Below, piece by piece: positions 34,593 to 44,342 of a DNA stretch of 64,000 bases; positions within the stretch are counted from its first letter, which is position 1, and each line of letters begins with the position of its first letter. The position numbers and the translations under genes were made by a program. The stretch is taken from contig NZ_VDFW01000002.1 in the NCBI RefSeq assembly GCF_006152065.1, forward strand, positions 1 through 64,000. The letters run 5' to 3'. The notes beneath the pieces were generated by a model, which saw only the letters and a program-made list of their open reading frames with translations, ran no database searches and was not told where the DNA came from. The DNA comes from Amycolatopsis alkalitolerans. GTDB lineage: Bacteria; Actinomycetota; Actinomycetes; Mycobacteriales; Pseudonocardiaceae.

Positions 34593-35561
34593 TCAGGCCC
34601 GGCGTCGCTTCTCGGTGAAGTGCCAGGCGTCGCTGACGATGTCGTGGAGGTCGGCGTGCTCGGGTTTCCACCCGAGCTCCTCGCGTGCCCGATCGCTCGC
34701 GGCGACCAGAACGGCCGGGTCGCCCGCGCGGCGCGGCGCGGCCACGGCCGGGATCTCGTGCCCGGTGACGTCGCGGCAGGTCTCGATCACCTGCCGCACC
34801 GAGAACCCGGTGCCGTTCCCGAGGTTGTAGATCCGGTGCTCGCCGGCGGTGGCGTGCTGCACCGCGAGCAGATGCGCGTCGGCGAGGTCGGCGACGTGGA
34901 TGTAGTCGCGGACCGCGGTGCCGTCGCTGGTCGGATAGTCCTCGCCGAAGATCTGGATCTGGTCGCGGTCCCCGGTGGCGACCTGCAGCACGAGCGGGAT
35001 CAGGTGGGTCTCGGTCGTGTGCCGCTCGCCGTAGCGGCCGTACGCGCCCGCGACGTTGAAGTACCGCAGGCTCACGGCCGCCAGGCCATGAGCCCGGGCG
35101 TAGCTGGTGATGGCGTGATCGATCGCCAGCTTCGACGCGCCGTAGGTGTTGGTGGGCTGGGTCGGCGCGGTCTCGGGGATCGGGGACACCTCCGGTTCGC
35201 CGTAGGTCGCCGCGGTCGAGGAGAACACCAGCCGGGCAGTGCCGTGCTCGCGCATCGCATCCAGCAGCCGGATCGCGGTGAACACGTTGCCGCGCCAGTA
35301 CTTCCCGGGGTCGCTCATCGACTCGCCGACCAGCGACTTGGCCGCGAAGTGCAGCACGCCGTCGAAGCCTTCGGCGAGGAGCGAAGCGGTCGCGTCCGCC
35401 GCGTCGCCCTCGACGAAACGGGCGCCCTCGGGCACGGCGTCGGCGTGCCCGGTCGACAGGTCGTCCACCACCACGACCTCGTGCCCGGCCTTGAGGAGCT
35501 TGGCCGTGCAGACGCTGCCGACGTAGCCGGCGCCGCCGGTGACGATCAGTTTGAGGGCCAT
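34593..35561 (-). CDS. galE: UDP-glucose 4-epimerase
   Basis: A 322-residue extended SDR that interconverts UDP-galactose and UDP-glucose. The NAD motif is [11 protein letters not shown], the catalytic serine region is [10 protein letters not shown], and the tyrosine-lysine pair is in NTYGASKLA. The later [14 protein letters not shown] and [11 protein letters not shown] are GalE signatures. ATG 35561 is the start by homology, although only a weak ribosome site is visible. It follows galK by 88 bases on the same strand. Confidence 0.93.
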   Translation of the reverse strand: MALKLIVTGGAGYVGSVCTAKLLKAGHEVVVVDDLSTGHADAVPEGARFVEGDAADATASLLAEGFDGVLHFAAKSLVGESMSDPGKYWRGNVFTAIRLLDAMREHGTARLVFSSTAATYGEPEVSPIPETAPTQPTNTYGASKLAIDHAITSYARAHGLAAVSLRYFNVAGAYGRYGERHTTETHLIPLVLQVATGDRDQIQIFGEDYPTSDGTAVRDYIHVADLADAHLLAVQHATAGEHRIYNLGNGTGFSVRQVIETCRDVTGHEIPAVAAPRRAGDPAVLVAASDRAREELGWKPEHADLHDIVSDAWHFTEKRRRA

Positions 35562-35649
35562 GAGTTGTCGGGAGCCTTTCTCGGAGACTGGCGAAGGAGG
35601 TGACAGCGCCCAGTGTGGACCATCACGCTGTGAGCCCAGCACAGGCTCT

Positions 35650-36870
35650 TCAGCGGTCGCGCCCCGCCCCGGCGGAGGGCACCGCGACGAACGTGCGCGG
35701 TGAACGCCAGCCTTCGCGCTCGTACGCCGCCGTGACGCCGGCCTCGACGGCGCCGACCTTCGACTCGGGCACGAGTGCGATCGCTGAGCCGCCGAAACCG
35801 CCTCCGGTCATGCGCGCGCCGAGGGCGCCTGCGGCCCTGGCCGCCTCGACGGCCGTGTCCAGCTCGACGGTCGAGATCCGGTAATCGTCGCGCATGCTCG
35901 AATGGGAGGCGTCCAGGAACGGGCCGATGTCCTCGATCCGCCCGGCGTGGAGCAGGTCCACCACGTCGAGCACGCGCTGGTTCTCGGTCACGACATGCCG
36001 CACCAGCGGCGCCAGATCGGAGGGCAACCGGCCGAGCGCGGCGTCGAGGCCGGTCAGCGGGACGTCGCGCAGCGCCTTCACGCCGAGCAGATCGGCGGCC
36101 CGCTCGGTGCCGCGGCGACGGTCGCCGTAGCCGGACTCGCTGTGGGAGTGCTTCGTGCGCGTGTCGATCACGACGATCCGCAGCCCGACGGCCGCGGTGT
36201 CGAACGGCACCTGCTCGGTCTCACCCGAGCGCACGTCGAGGAACAGCACGTGGGATTCGGTGCAGCACAGGGACGCCGTCTGGTCGAGCAGCCCCGTCGG
36301 CGCGCCGACGAAGTCGTTCTCCGCGCGCTGCACCCAGCGGGCGATCTGCATCCGGTCCGGCGTGCCGGGCCGGTCGAGCTCCTGGCCGTGCAGCCCGAGC
36401 AGAGCGAGCGACACCGCGCACTCGAGCGCGTGCGACGAGGACAGGCCCGCGCCGGTCGGCACGTCACCGGCCAGCACGATGTCGGCGCCACGGTCGGCGC
36501 CGTGGTCGCGCAGCACCCACGCCACGCCGGCAGGGTAGGCGGCCCATCCATGGACGGCGCCAGGCTCCAGCGGCGGGATCTCGACGGGATCGGCCTGCTG
36601 GATCCGCCCGTCGGAACCGAGCGTGGCGACCGTCAGCACCTGGTCTTCGCGCGGTGACGCCGCCGCGGCAATCCGGTGCGGCAGGGCGAAGGGCAGGACG
36701 AAGCCGTCGTTGTAGTCGGTGTGCTCACCAATCAGGTTGACCCGCCCGGGCGCGGACCACACGCCCTCGGGGTGCCTGCCGTGCACCGAACGGAACGCCC
36801 GGGCGGCCGCTTCGTGCGCCTGGAACCGCGCGGAACGGTCCGCGCCTGCCTGGCTCTGCCTTTCGTTCAA
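35650..36870 (-). CDS. galK: Galactokinase
   Basis: A GHMP kinase of 406 residues if it begins at TTG 36870. It phosphorylates galactose at C1. The motifs are [20 protein letters not shown] (residues about 41-60), [16 protein letters not shown] (ATP loop) and [12 protein letters not shown] near the C-terminus. The exact start is uncertain because TTG is the only candidate upstream of the conserved part besides internal GTGs. With galE it forms a Leloir-pathway pair; galT is not in the window. Confidence 0.92.
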   Translation of the reverse strand: MNERQSQAGADRSARFQAHEAAARAFRSVHGRHPEGVWSAPGRVNLIGEHTDYNDGFVLPFALPHRIAAAASPREDQVLTVATLGSDGRIQQADPVEIPPLEPGAVHGWAAYPAGVAWVLRDHGADRGADIVLAGDVPTGAGLSSSHALECAVSLALLGLHGQELDRPGTPDRMQIARWVQRAENDFVGAPTGLLDQTASLCCTESHVLFLDVRSGETEQVPFDTAAVGLRIVVIDTRTKHSHSESGYGDRRRGTERAADLLGVKALRDVPLTGLDAALGRLPSDLAPLVRHVVTENQRVLDVVDLLHAGRIEDIGPFLDASHSSMRDDYRISTVELDTAVEAARAAGALGARMTGGGFGGSAIALVPESKVGAVEAGVTAAYEREGWRSPRTFVAVPSAGAGRDR

Positions 36871-36969
36871 CCCTCACCCGCTTCTACCGGAGACCTGCCC
36901 ACCATCGCCCGGAACCCCGAGGTTCCCGCCGTCCAGTGTGCCGGAACGTCCCCGGCCGGCGGAGGGCCG

Positions 36970-37665
36970 TCAGCGGGCCTGCGCCAGCACCGCGTGCAGG
37001 ACCGCCATCGGCACCTGTACCGACGACGTCTCGCCGGTGACCTCGACCGTTCCGCCGCCGGCGGCGCGGCCGACCTTCACCGTCGCGCCCGGCACGACGC
37101 CGACCTGCTTGAGGTCCACCATCAGCTTCTCGTCCAGCTGCACGTGCTCTGCGATCCGCCGGATCCGCGCCGCCCCGCCACCGGCACGCGCGAACTCGTC
37201 CAGCCGGATCAGGTCGGCCTCCGCGGGCGGGGCCGGCAAGGCGGCCTTGTCCAGCTTGTCCAGGCCCGGGATCGGGTTCCCGTACGGCGATGTGGTCGGG
37301 TGGTCGAGCAGCTTGATCAGCTTGCGCTCGACGGCCTCGCTCATCACGTGCTCCCAGTGGCAGGCCTCGGCGTGGACCTGCTCCCACTCGAGCCCGATGA
37401 CGTCCAGCAGCAACCGCTCGGCCAGCCGGTGCTTGCGCATCACCGCCGTCGCCAGCTCCCGCCCGTGATCGGTCAGCTGCAGATGCCGGTCGTCGGCGAC
37501 CCGCACCAGGCCGTCACGTTCCATCCGGGCCACGGTCTGGCTCACCGTCGGCCCGCTCTGCTCCAAACGCTCGGCGATGCGGGCGCGGAGCGGTACGACA
37601 CCCTCTTCTTCAAGCTCGAAGATGGTTTTCAAGTACATCTCTGTGGTGTCGATGAGATCGTTCAC
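36970..37665 (-). CDS. ideR: Iron-dependent repressor of the DtxR/IdeR family
   Basis: A 231-residue metal-dependent repressor. The N-terminal winged helix ([16 protein letters not shown] onward, with [19 protein letters not shown]) is followed by the metal-binding dimerisation domain, in which the cysteine, glutamate and histidine of the primary site are present in [13 protein letters not shown], and a C-terminal SH3-like domain. The cysteine argues for the iron-responsive DtxR/IdeR group, not manganese MntR. GTG 37665 has AAGGGG upstream. The gene is divergent from acuC. Confidence 0.92.
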   Translation of the reverse strand: MNDLIDTTEMYLKTIFELEEEGVVPLRARIAERLEQSGPTVSQTVARMERDGLVRVADDRHLQLTDHGRELATAVMRKHRLAERLLLDVIGLEWEQVHAEACHWEHVMSEAVERKLIKLLDHPTTSPYGNPIPGLDKLDKAALPAPPAEADLIRLDEFARAGGGAARIRRIAEHVQLDEKLMVDLKQVGVVPGATVKVGRAAGGGTVEVTGETSSVQVPMAVLHAVLAQAR

Positions 37666-37757
37666 GATGTCCCCTTCGTCCGCAGGGATCCATGGTAGTC
37701 GCTGGCACCGACGTTCAGCCCGGGTGATCGGGCCGCGAAAACCGCGCTGACCCCGGC

Positions 37758-37763
37758 TACCAT
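37758..37763 (+). promoter_or_regulatory. -10 box close to the acuC start
   Basis: TACCAT ends eight bases before ATG 37772, with no ribosome-binding site, so the acuC transcript is probably leaderless or nearly so. Confidence 0.4.
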
Positions 37764-37771
37764 CGGGCTGC

Positions 37772-38944
37772 ATGGAGCCGCCCGCCGTCGTCTGGGATCC
37801 CGCGTTGCTCGGCTACGACCTCGGCGGCGAGCATCCGTTCAACCCCGTCCGGCTGCAGCTGACCATCCGGCTCGCCGCCGAACTGGGGGTGCTCGACGGC
37901 GTTCCGCTCCTGGTTCCCGAAGCGGCGGGCGATGCCGAACTGCTGCGCATTCACGCGAACGAGTACCTCGAAGCCGTCAAGCAGGCGCCGATGGCCGGCT
38001 GGGATGTCGGGCACGGCCTCGGCACCGCCGACAACCCGGTGTTCAGCGACATGCACGAGGCCTCGGCCCTGGTCGTCGGCTCGACGCTGCTCGCCGCCCG
38101 CAAGATCGCCGAGGGGGAGGCGCGCCGGGCGGTGAACATCGCCGGGGGCCTGCACCATGCGATGCGCGATCACGCCGCGGGCTTCTGCGTGTACAACGAC
38201 TGCGCGATCGCCATCTCGTGGCTGCTGGACCACGGGTTCGAGCGGATCGCGTACGTCGATACGGATGTCCATCACGGCGACGGCGTGCAGGCCGCGTTCT
38301 ACGAGGACCCCCGGGTCCTCACGATCTCGCTGCACCAGCACCCGTTCACGCTCTGGCCCGGCACGGGCTACTCCGCCGAGACAGGCCGGGGGGCCGGTGA
38401 TGGCATGGCGGTGAACATCCCGCTGCCGCCCCGCACGCACGATCAGGGCTGGTTGCGGGCCTTCCACGCGGTGGTGCCCTCCCTGTTGGCGCAGTTCCAG
38501 CCGCAGCTGCTGGTGACGCAGTGCGGGGTCGACTCGCACGAGGAGGATCCGCTCGCGGACCTTTCTCTTTCGGTCGACGGGCATCGCACGATCTACACGA
38601 CCCTGCGCGAGCTCGCCGAGCGCTATGCGGGCGGGAAGTGGCTGGCGATCGGCGGCGGCGGGTACCAGCTGATCCGCGTGGTGCCGAGGTCGTGGACGCA
38701 CCTGCTGGCGACCGTGCTCGGCCGCGACGTCGAGCCGTCCACCCCGATCCCGCCGGGCTGGATGGACATGGTGCGCGCGGCGGCGCCGCAGGCCGAACTG
38801 CCGGTGACGATGTCCGACGGCGCGGACACCGGCCACCGGCCGTGGAGCGACGGCGACGACGATCCGGTGGACATCGCGATCCGCGACACGCGGCGGGCGG
38901 TCTTCCCGCTGCACGGCCTGGATCCGGACGATCCGAGGGACTGA
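37772..38944 (+). CDS. acuC: AcuC-type class I/II lysine deacetylase
   Basis: A 390-residue zinc-dependent deacetylase of the histone-deacetylase superfamily. The active site is intact: [20 protein letters not shown] with the paired histidines, [12 protein letters not shown] and [13 protein letters not shown] for zinc ligands, and GGGGYQL near the end. In Bacillus, AcuC removes acetyl groups from acetyl-CoA synthetase. The next gene, 31 bases downstream, is a GNAT-acyl-CoA synthetase fusion, so the two probably form an acetylation/deacetylation pair. Confidence 0.92.
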   Translation: MEPPAVVWDPALLGYDLGGEHPFNPVRLQLTIRLAAELGVLDGVPLLVPEAAGDAELLRIHANEYLEAVKQAPMAGWDVGHGLGTADNPVFSDMHEASALVVGSTLLAARKIAEGEARRAVNIAGGLHHAMRDHAAGFCVYNDCAIAISWLLDHGFERIAYVDTDVHHGDGVQAAFYEDPRVLTISLHQHPFTLWPGTGYSAETGRGAGDGMAVNIPLPPRTHDQGWLRAFHAVVPSLLAQFQPQLLVTQCGVDSHEEDPLADLSLSVDGHRTIYTTLRELAERYAGGKWLAIGGGGYQLIRVVPRSWTHLLATVLGRDVEPSTPIPPGWMDMVRAAAPQAELPVTMSDGADTGHRPWSDGDDDPVDIAIRDTRRAVFPLHGLDPDDPRD

Positions 38945-38975
38945 GCGAAATGGGCGAATCAGGCGGCAGAAGGCG

Positions 38976-41774
38976 ATGAGTACGGGCGACGAGGGTGGCC
39001 TCCGGGGCCGCACGGCAGGCGGGCCGCCAAACGGGCGTAGCTCGTGGAACGGTGCCGCCGGACACGACGGCCAGGCCCGCCGCGAGCCGGCGACGCACGG
39101 GCCCCGCGATCCCTACGACTACCCGCGCAAGTGGGAGGCCGACGTCGTGCTCTCCGACGGCGGTGTCGTCCACCTGCGACCGATCGTGCCGAGCGACGCC
39201 GACCGGCTCGTCACCTTCCACGGCAAACTCTCCGAACGCACGCGGTATCTGCGCTACTTCGGTGCGTACCCGCGGATCCCTCCACGCGACCTCGAACGTT
39301 TCACGGTCGTCGATCACCACGACCGCGTGGCGTTCATCGCGCTGCTGGGCGACGACATCGTCGCCGTCGGGCGGTATGAGCGGCTGGGCGACGGGCCGTC
39401 CGCCGAAGTCGCCTTCGTCGTCGACGACGCGCATCAGGGGCGCGGGCTGGGCTCGATCCTGCTGGAACACCTGGCCGCCGCCGCGTCCGAATCCGGCTTG
39501 CGCCGCTTCGTTGCCGAGGTCCTGGCCGAGAACTCCGCCATGGTGCGGGTTTTCCGCGACGCCGGTTACCAGGTGAGCCGCGCGATCGAGGAAGGCGTCC
39601 TGCATCTCGAGTTCGACATCGAGTCGACCGAAGAGTCACTCGCGGTCGCGCGCGCCCGTGAACAGGCCGCCGAGGCACGCAGCGTGCACAACCTGCTGCA
39701 TCCGCATTCGGTCGCGGTGATCGGCGCCAGCACGGACCCCACGAAGGTCGGCTACGCCGTGCTGTCCAACCTTCTCGCCGCCGACTTCGCGGGCACCGTC
39801 TACCCGGTCAACCCCGAACATCGCTCGGTCCGTGGCGTGCGCGCCTACAAATCCGTGCTCGAGATCCCCGACCCGGTCGACCTCGCCGTGGTCGCCGTGC
39901 CCGCCGACCAGGTCGAGTCCGTACTGGACGGGGCGCTGGCCAAGGGCGTGAAGACCCTGCTCATCGTCACCGCCGGGTTCGCCGAGGCCGGGCCGCACGG
40001 CCTGCACGCCGAGTTGCGGCTCGTCGGGGAGGCGCGGGCGCACGGGATGCGGGTGGTCGGGCCGAACGCGCTCGGCGTGCTCAACACGGATCCCGCCGTC
40101 CGCCTCAACGCGACCCTCGCGCCGCGGCTGCCCGCCCGCGGCCGCGCCGGGTTCTTCTGCCAGTCCGGCGCGCTGGGCACCGCGATCCTCGCCGACGCCG
40201 AGGCGCGCGGGCTGGGCCTCTCGACGTTCGTCTCCGCGGGTAACCGCGCCGATGTCTCCGGCAACGATCTGCTGCAGTACTGGGAGACCGACCCGGCCAC
40301 CGATCTCGTGCTGCTGTATCTCGAATCCTTCGGCAACCCGCGCAAATTCGCCCGCCTGGCCCGGCGGCTGGGCCGCAGCAAGCCGATCGTCGCGGTGAAA
40401 TCCGGCCGGCACGCCGTGCGCCCGCAACTGGCCGCGACCTCCGCCGAGGTCGACGAGGCGAGCGTGCAGGCGCTGTTCGAGCAGGCCGGCGTGGTGCGGG
40501 TGGAGACGCTGGCGCAGCTGTTCGACACCGCGCTCGTCTTCGCGCACCAGCCGCTGCCCGCCGGCTCCCGGGTGGGGATCGTCGGCAATTCCAGCGCCAT
40601 CGGGCTGCTGGCCGCCGACACCGCGCGGGCGCAGGGCCTGCGGCTGGCGTTCGAGCCGGTGGACGTCGGGCCGCAGGCGGGTCCGGACGAGTTCGCCGCC
40701 GCCGTGCGCGAGGCGCTGACCTCACCCGACACCGATGCGCTCGTCGTGGTGTTCGTGCCGCCGGTCGCCACCCCCGGGACCGCCTACGCCCGTGCGCTGC
40801 GCGAGATCGTGCGAGGTCTGGACCAGCGAAAGCCGATCGTGTCAACGTTCCTCGCGGCCGAGGGCGTGCCCGCGGAACTCGCGGTCGGCGGTGAAGGCGG
40901 TGCTCCCGGCCCCGGTTCGATCCCGTCGTTCTCCAGTCCGGAGCGCGCGGTGAACGCGCTGGCCAAGGTCATCCGCTACGCGGCGTGGCGGCAGCGTCCG
41001 CAAGGGAATCTCGTCCGGCCGTCCGGGGTGCACGCCGAGGCGGCGCAGCAGATCGTGCGCGAGTTGCTCGCCGACGGTGAGAAGAACATCGTGCTCACCG
41101 ACTCCGACGTCGTGCGGCTGCTGGGTTGTTACGGCATCGACGTCGTGCGGTACCGGGTCGCGGCGAGCGCCGGTGCCGCGGTCGCCGCAGCCGAGGAGAT
41201 CGGCTACCCGGTCGTCGTCAAAGCGGTCGACGAGCGGCTGCGCGGCCGCCCGGACCTCGCCGGGGTGCGGTTGGATCTCGGATCGTCCGAGGCCGTCCGC
41301 CGCGGGTACGACGATCTGCGCCAGGTGTCCAATGAGGACGAAGTGTACGTGCAGAAGATGGCGCCCAAAGGGATCTCCTGCTTCATCGGCCTGCAGGACG
41401 ACCCGTCGTTCGGCACGCTCGTGTCGTTCGGGTTGTCCGGCCTGGTCAGCACGTTGCTGGGGGACAGGGCGTACCGCGCGGTGCCGCTGACCGACGTCGA
41501 CGCTGCGACGCTGGTCCGCGAGCCGAAGAGCGCGCCGCTGCTCACCGGGTACCGGGGCGACGAGCCCGCGGATCTGGCCGCGTTGCAGGACATGGTGCTG
41601 CGGGTGGCGGCGCTCGCCGAGGACAACCCGGAGGTGCGCGCGCTGAGTCTGGATCCGGTGATGGCTTCGCCCGAAGGCGCGTTCGTCGCCAACGCGCGGA
41701 TCGTGCTCGGCCCACCACCGGCCCGCCCGGACACCGGCCCGCGGCGGCTTCGGCCCATCACGGCGGTGGATTAG
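38976..41774 (+). CDS. Protein lysine acetyltransferase, GNAT fused to NDP-forming acyl-CoA synthetase domains
   Basis: A 932-residue protein: a proline/glycine/arginine-rich start (1-45), a GNAT domain (about 65-220; acetyl-CoA loop in AHQGRGLGSIL), then CoA-binding (HSVAVIGASTDPTKVGYAVL), ligase-like and ATP-grasp domains (to about 925). Where active synthetases have the phosphohistidine motif SHTGA, this protein reads ATSAEV, so the synthetase part cannot catalyse ligation and is likely a sensor, as in Pat-type acetyltransferases. The N-terminal position of GNAT is the actinobacterial arrangement. It follows acuC. Confidence 0.9.
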   Translation: MSTGDEGGLRGRTAGGPPNGRSSWNGAAGHDGQARREPATHGPRDPYDYPRKWEADVVLSDGGVVHLRPIVPSDADRLVTFHGKLSERTRYLRYFGAYPRIPPRDLERFTVVDHHDRVAFIALLGDDIVAVGRYERLGDGPSAEVAFVVDDAHQGRGLGSILLEHLAAAASESGLRRFVAEVLAENSAMVRVFRDAGYQVSRAIEEGVLHLEFDIESTEESLAVARAREQAAEARSVHNLLHPHSVAVIGASTDPTKVGYAVLSNLLAADFAGTVYPVNPEHRSVRGVRAYKSVLEIPDPVDLAVVAVPADQVESVLDGALAKGVKTLLIVTAGFAEAGPHGLHAELRLVGEARAHGMRVVGPNALGVLNTDPAVRLNATLAPRLPARGRAGFFCQSGALGTAILADAEARGLGLSTFVSAGNRADVSGNDLLQYWETDPATDLVLLYLESFGNPRKFARLARRLGRSKPIVAVKSGRHAVRPQLAATSAEVDEASVQALFEQAGVVRVETLAQLFDTALVFAHQPLPAGSRVGIVGNSSAIGLLAADTARAQGLRLAFEPVDVGPQAGPDEFAAAVREALTSPDTDALVVVFVPPVATPGTAYARALREIVRGLDQRKPIVSTFLAAEGVPAELAVGGEGGAPGPGSIPSFSSPERAVNALAKVIRYAAWRQRPQGNLVRPSGVHAEAAQQIVRELLADGEKNIVLTDSDVVRLLGCYGIDVVRYRVAASAGAAVAAAEEIGYPVVVKAVDERLRGRPDLAGVRLDLGSSEAVRRGYDDLRQVSNEDEVYVQKMAPKGISCFIGLQDDPSFGTLVSFGLSGLVSTLLGDRAYRAVPLTDVDAATLVREPKSAPLLTGYRGDEPADLAALQDMVLRVAALAEDNPEVRALSLDPVMASPEGAFVANARIVLGPPPARPDTGPRRLRPITAVD

Positions 41775-41838
41775 CCGGCGGAACGTCGAACACCGTCGTC
41801 CGGCCGTCGTACCGGCTGCTCCCGTAGGCGTCAGCCGG

Positions 41839-43329
41839 TCAGGTTAGAAGTACCTCGTAGGAAGTTTTCGCGTTTTGCCGGAACCATACCGGATCGGCGC
41901 AGTGTGAACCTTCGCCCGCCAACTGCCGTTTGATCACTTTGTACGTGGAAGTGCGCGGTAGTTCGTTGACGATTCGCACATACCGTGGCACCTGCTTCGG
42001 GCCGAGATCGGACTGCGCGGAAAGGAACGACCCGAGCGACGAGGGGTCGAGCGGGCCCGAGAGCACGAGCGCGGCCATCACCTGATCCCCGGTGACCGGG
42101 TCCGGCACCGCGTACACGGCGGCCTCGGCGACGCTCGGATGCCGCAGCAGGATGCGTTCGATCGGTGCGGTACCCAGGTTCTCCCCGTCGACGCGGAGCC
42201 AGTCGCCCAGCCGGCCGGCGAAGTAGCAGAAGCCGTCCTCGTCGGCATAGGCGAGATCGCCGGTGTGGTACCAGCCGCCGCGCAGCCGTTCGGCGTCGGC
42301 TTCCGGGTTGCGGTAGTAGCCCGCGAACGCGCCCGGACCAGCCGTGTTCACCAGCTCACCGATGGTGTGCGGCGGGCAGGGTTTCCCGGTCTCCGGGTCG
42401 ACGATCAGGACGCCCTCGGCCGGGCGGCCGAGGGAACCGCGCGGCGAGCCGGGCGTGCGCGAGAACCCGATCCCGCCTTCCGTCGAGCCGAACGCGTCCA
42501 CGACCTGGCAGCCGAACCGGCGACCGAACTCCGCCAGATCCGCCTCGGCGCCTTCGTTGCCGTACACGAGCCGGAGCGGATTGTCCGCGTCGTCCGGGCC
42601 TTCCGGTGTCTTGACCACATAGGACAGTGGTTTGCCGACGTAGTTCGCGTACGTGGCACCGAACTTGCGGACATCGGGGAGGAACCCGGATGCGGAGAAC
42701 TTGCGCCGCAACGCGACGGTCGCACCGGCCGCGAGCCCGACCGCCCAGCCAGCCATGATCGCGTTGGAGTGGAACATCGGCATCGACACGTACACGGTGT
42801 CCGAAGGGGACAGTCCGAACCGGGAGGCGAGCATCGAGCCGGGGAACGCGATCTTCTCGTGCGTGCACCGCACCGCCTTCGGCTCCCCGCTCGTGCCCGA
42901 AGTGAAGATCAGCATCAGCAGATCGTCGGGCGCCGCGGGAACCGGTTCCGGCTCGGTGGGTTCGGCCGGCCGCAGCTCGTGCACCGGCAGCCCGTCGAGC
43001 AACGGGAGGTACCGCGGTTCGGCGAACACGAACTGGCAGTCCGCCAGCCGCACGTCCCGCGCCAGCGCTTCACCGCAGCGCGTCGGGTTCAGCCCGACCA
43101 GCACCGAACCGGACAGCGCGCACCCGCCGAGCAGGAACGAGAACGCGGGCACGTTGTCCGCGAGGATCCCGACATGCGGCGGCGCCTCCGGCCGCAGCAT
43201 CCGCCGCAGCAAGGCCGCATAACCCGCGGACGCCCGGACGCACTCGGCCCACGTGTGGCGCTCGTCCTCGAACAGCAGACCCGGGCGCCGGTCGTCGGCG
43301 CGGGCGAGCAGGAGGTCGGTGACGGTCAT
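41839..43329 (-). CDS. Acyl-CoA synthetase, FadD17-like
   Basis: A 496-residue AMP-forming ligase. The ATP motif is IFTSGTSGEPKAV, with DAFGSTEGGIGF, the GWYHTGDLAYADEDGF motif and RLGDWLRVDGENL, and the catalytic lysine near STYKVIKRQL. It belongs with FadD17, which activates sterol side-chain acids in mycobacteria. It is last in a leftward operon after fadE26- and fadE27-like genes, with a 4-base overlap (ATGA), the same set as Rv3504-Rv3506. An upstream in-frame extension without family similarity is excluded; ATG 43329 is the start. Confidence 0.88.
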   Translation of the reverse strand: MTVTDLLLARADDRRPGLLFEDERHTWAECVRASAGYAALLRRMLRPEAPPHVGILADNVPAFSFLLGGCALSGSVLVGLNPTRCGEALARDVRLADCQFVFAEPRYLPLLDGLPVHELRPAEPTEPEPVPAAPDDLLMLIFTSGTSGEPKAVRCTHEKIAFPGSMLASRFGLSPSDTVYVSMPMFHSNAIMAGWAVGLAAGATVALRRKFSASGFLPDVRKFGATYANYVGKPLSYVVKTPEGPDDADNPLRLVYGNEGAEADLAEFGRRFGCQVVDAFGSTEGGIGFSRTPGSPRGSLGRPAEGVLIVDPETGKPCPPHTIGELVNTAGPGAFAGYYRNPEADAERLRGGWYHTGDLAYADEDGFCYFAGRLGDWLRVDGENLGTAPIERILLRHPSVAEAAVYAVPDPVTGDQVMAALVLSGPLDPSSLGSFLSAQSDLGPKQVPRYVRIVNELPRTSTYKVIKRQLAGEGSHCADPVWFRQNAKTSYEVLLT

Positions 43330-44333
43330 GCCGGCTCGGCGGCCAGTAGCTCGCCCAGCGCCCGCAGGTGCGCGGTCGCGCCGCCGAAGGTGAACTCGTG
43401 CCGCTTGGCCGCGGCGAAGTACCGGTGCACCGGATGCTCGATGTCGATCCCGACCCCGCCGTGCAGGTGGACCACGGTGTGCGCGACGCGATGCCCGGCC
43501 TCGGCGGCCCAGTACTTCGCCGTCGCGACCTCCTCCGCCGCGGGCCGCCCCTCGGCCAGCCGCCACGCCGCCTGCCACATCGACAGGCGTACGGCCTCGA
43601 CGTCGATGTAGGCGTCCGCGAGCCGTTGGCGCACCGCCTGGAACCCGGCCAGTGCGTGGTCGAACTGTTTGCGTTCCTTGGTGTACTCGGCGGTCCGGTG
43701 CAACGCGCTCTCCAGCACCCCGAGCTGGAGGGCGCACAGCCCGACCGTCCCGTGCAGCCGCAGCCATTCCCCGGCGCCCGTGCCCAGCGGCTCGCCGGGG
43801 GCATCGTTCAGCTCCACCAGCGCGGCGTCGGCGGTATCGATCACGCTCTGCGGCCGCACTTCCGCCTTCTCGACGAGGTACACGCCGTCGTCGCAGGCGA
43901 TCAGGAACGCGTCCGCGAACGCGCCGAACGGCACGGCGCTCTGGGCACCCGAAACCCGCCCGTTCTCCGCCGTGAACCCGCACGGTGCGCCCGGGTCGGG
44001 GAGGGCGACCGCGAGCACTCGCGCACCGCGCACCGCGGGCATCGCCCAGCGCTCGATCTGCTCCGGCGTGCCGAACTTCAAGATCGCGCCGGCGGCCATC
44101 GTCCGCGTCGCCAGATACGGCACCGGGGCGACGGCCCGCCCGATCTCGGTCAGCACGGTGCACTGTTCGAGCAGGCCGAAATCGACGTCCACCACGCCCG
44201 CCTTGACCAGATCCCGCCACAGCGCGGGATCGAACCCACCGGAACCGTGCTGACCGGGCTGAACCTGGTCGGCCAGTATCCGGCGGGTCAGCCCGGCCAG
44301 TTCTTCCTGTGCCTCGCTCAACGCGAAATCCAT
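43326..44333 (-). CDS. Acyl-CoA dehydrogenase, FadE27 (ChsE5)-like subunit
   Basis: A 335-residue acyl-CoA dehydrogenase that is shorter than usual and lacks a clear catalytic glutamate. It has the C-terminal HLHGGVGIDIEHPVHRYFA segment. In M. tuberculosis FadE26 and FadE27 form an alpha2-beta2 enzyme for the first dehydrogenation of the cholesterol side chain, with FadE27 as the non-catalytic partner; gene order here is the same. It is coupled to the fadD17-like gene and lies nine bases after the fadE26-like gene. Confidence 0.85.
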   Translation of the reverse strand: MDFALSEAQEELAGLTRRILADQVQPGQHGSGGFDPALWRDLVKAGVVDVDFGLLEQCTVLTEIGRAVAPVPYLATRTMAAGAILKFGTPEQIERWAMPAVRGARVLAVALPDPGAPCGFTAENGRVSGAQSAVPFGAFADAFLIACDDGVYLVEKAEVRPQSVIDTADAALVELNDAPGEPLGTGAGEWLRLHGTVGLCALQLGVLESALHRTAEYTKERKQFDHALAGFQAVRQRLADAYIDVEAVRLSMWQAAWRLAEGRPAAEEVATAKYWAAEAGHRVAHTVVHLHGGVGIDIEHPVHRYFAAAKRHEFTFGGATAHLRALGELLAAEPA

Positions 44334-44342
44334 GGCAGGCTC

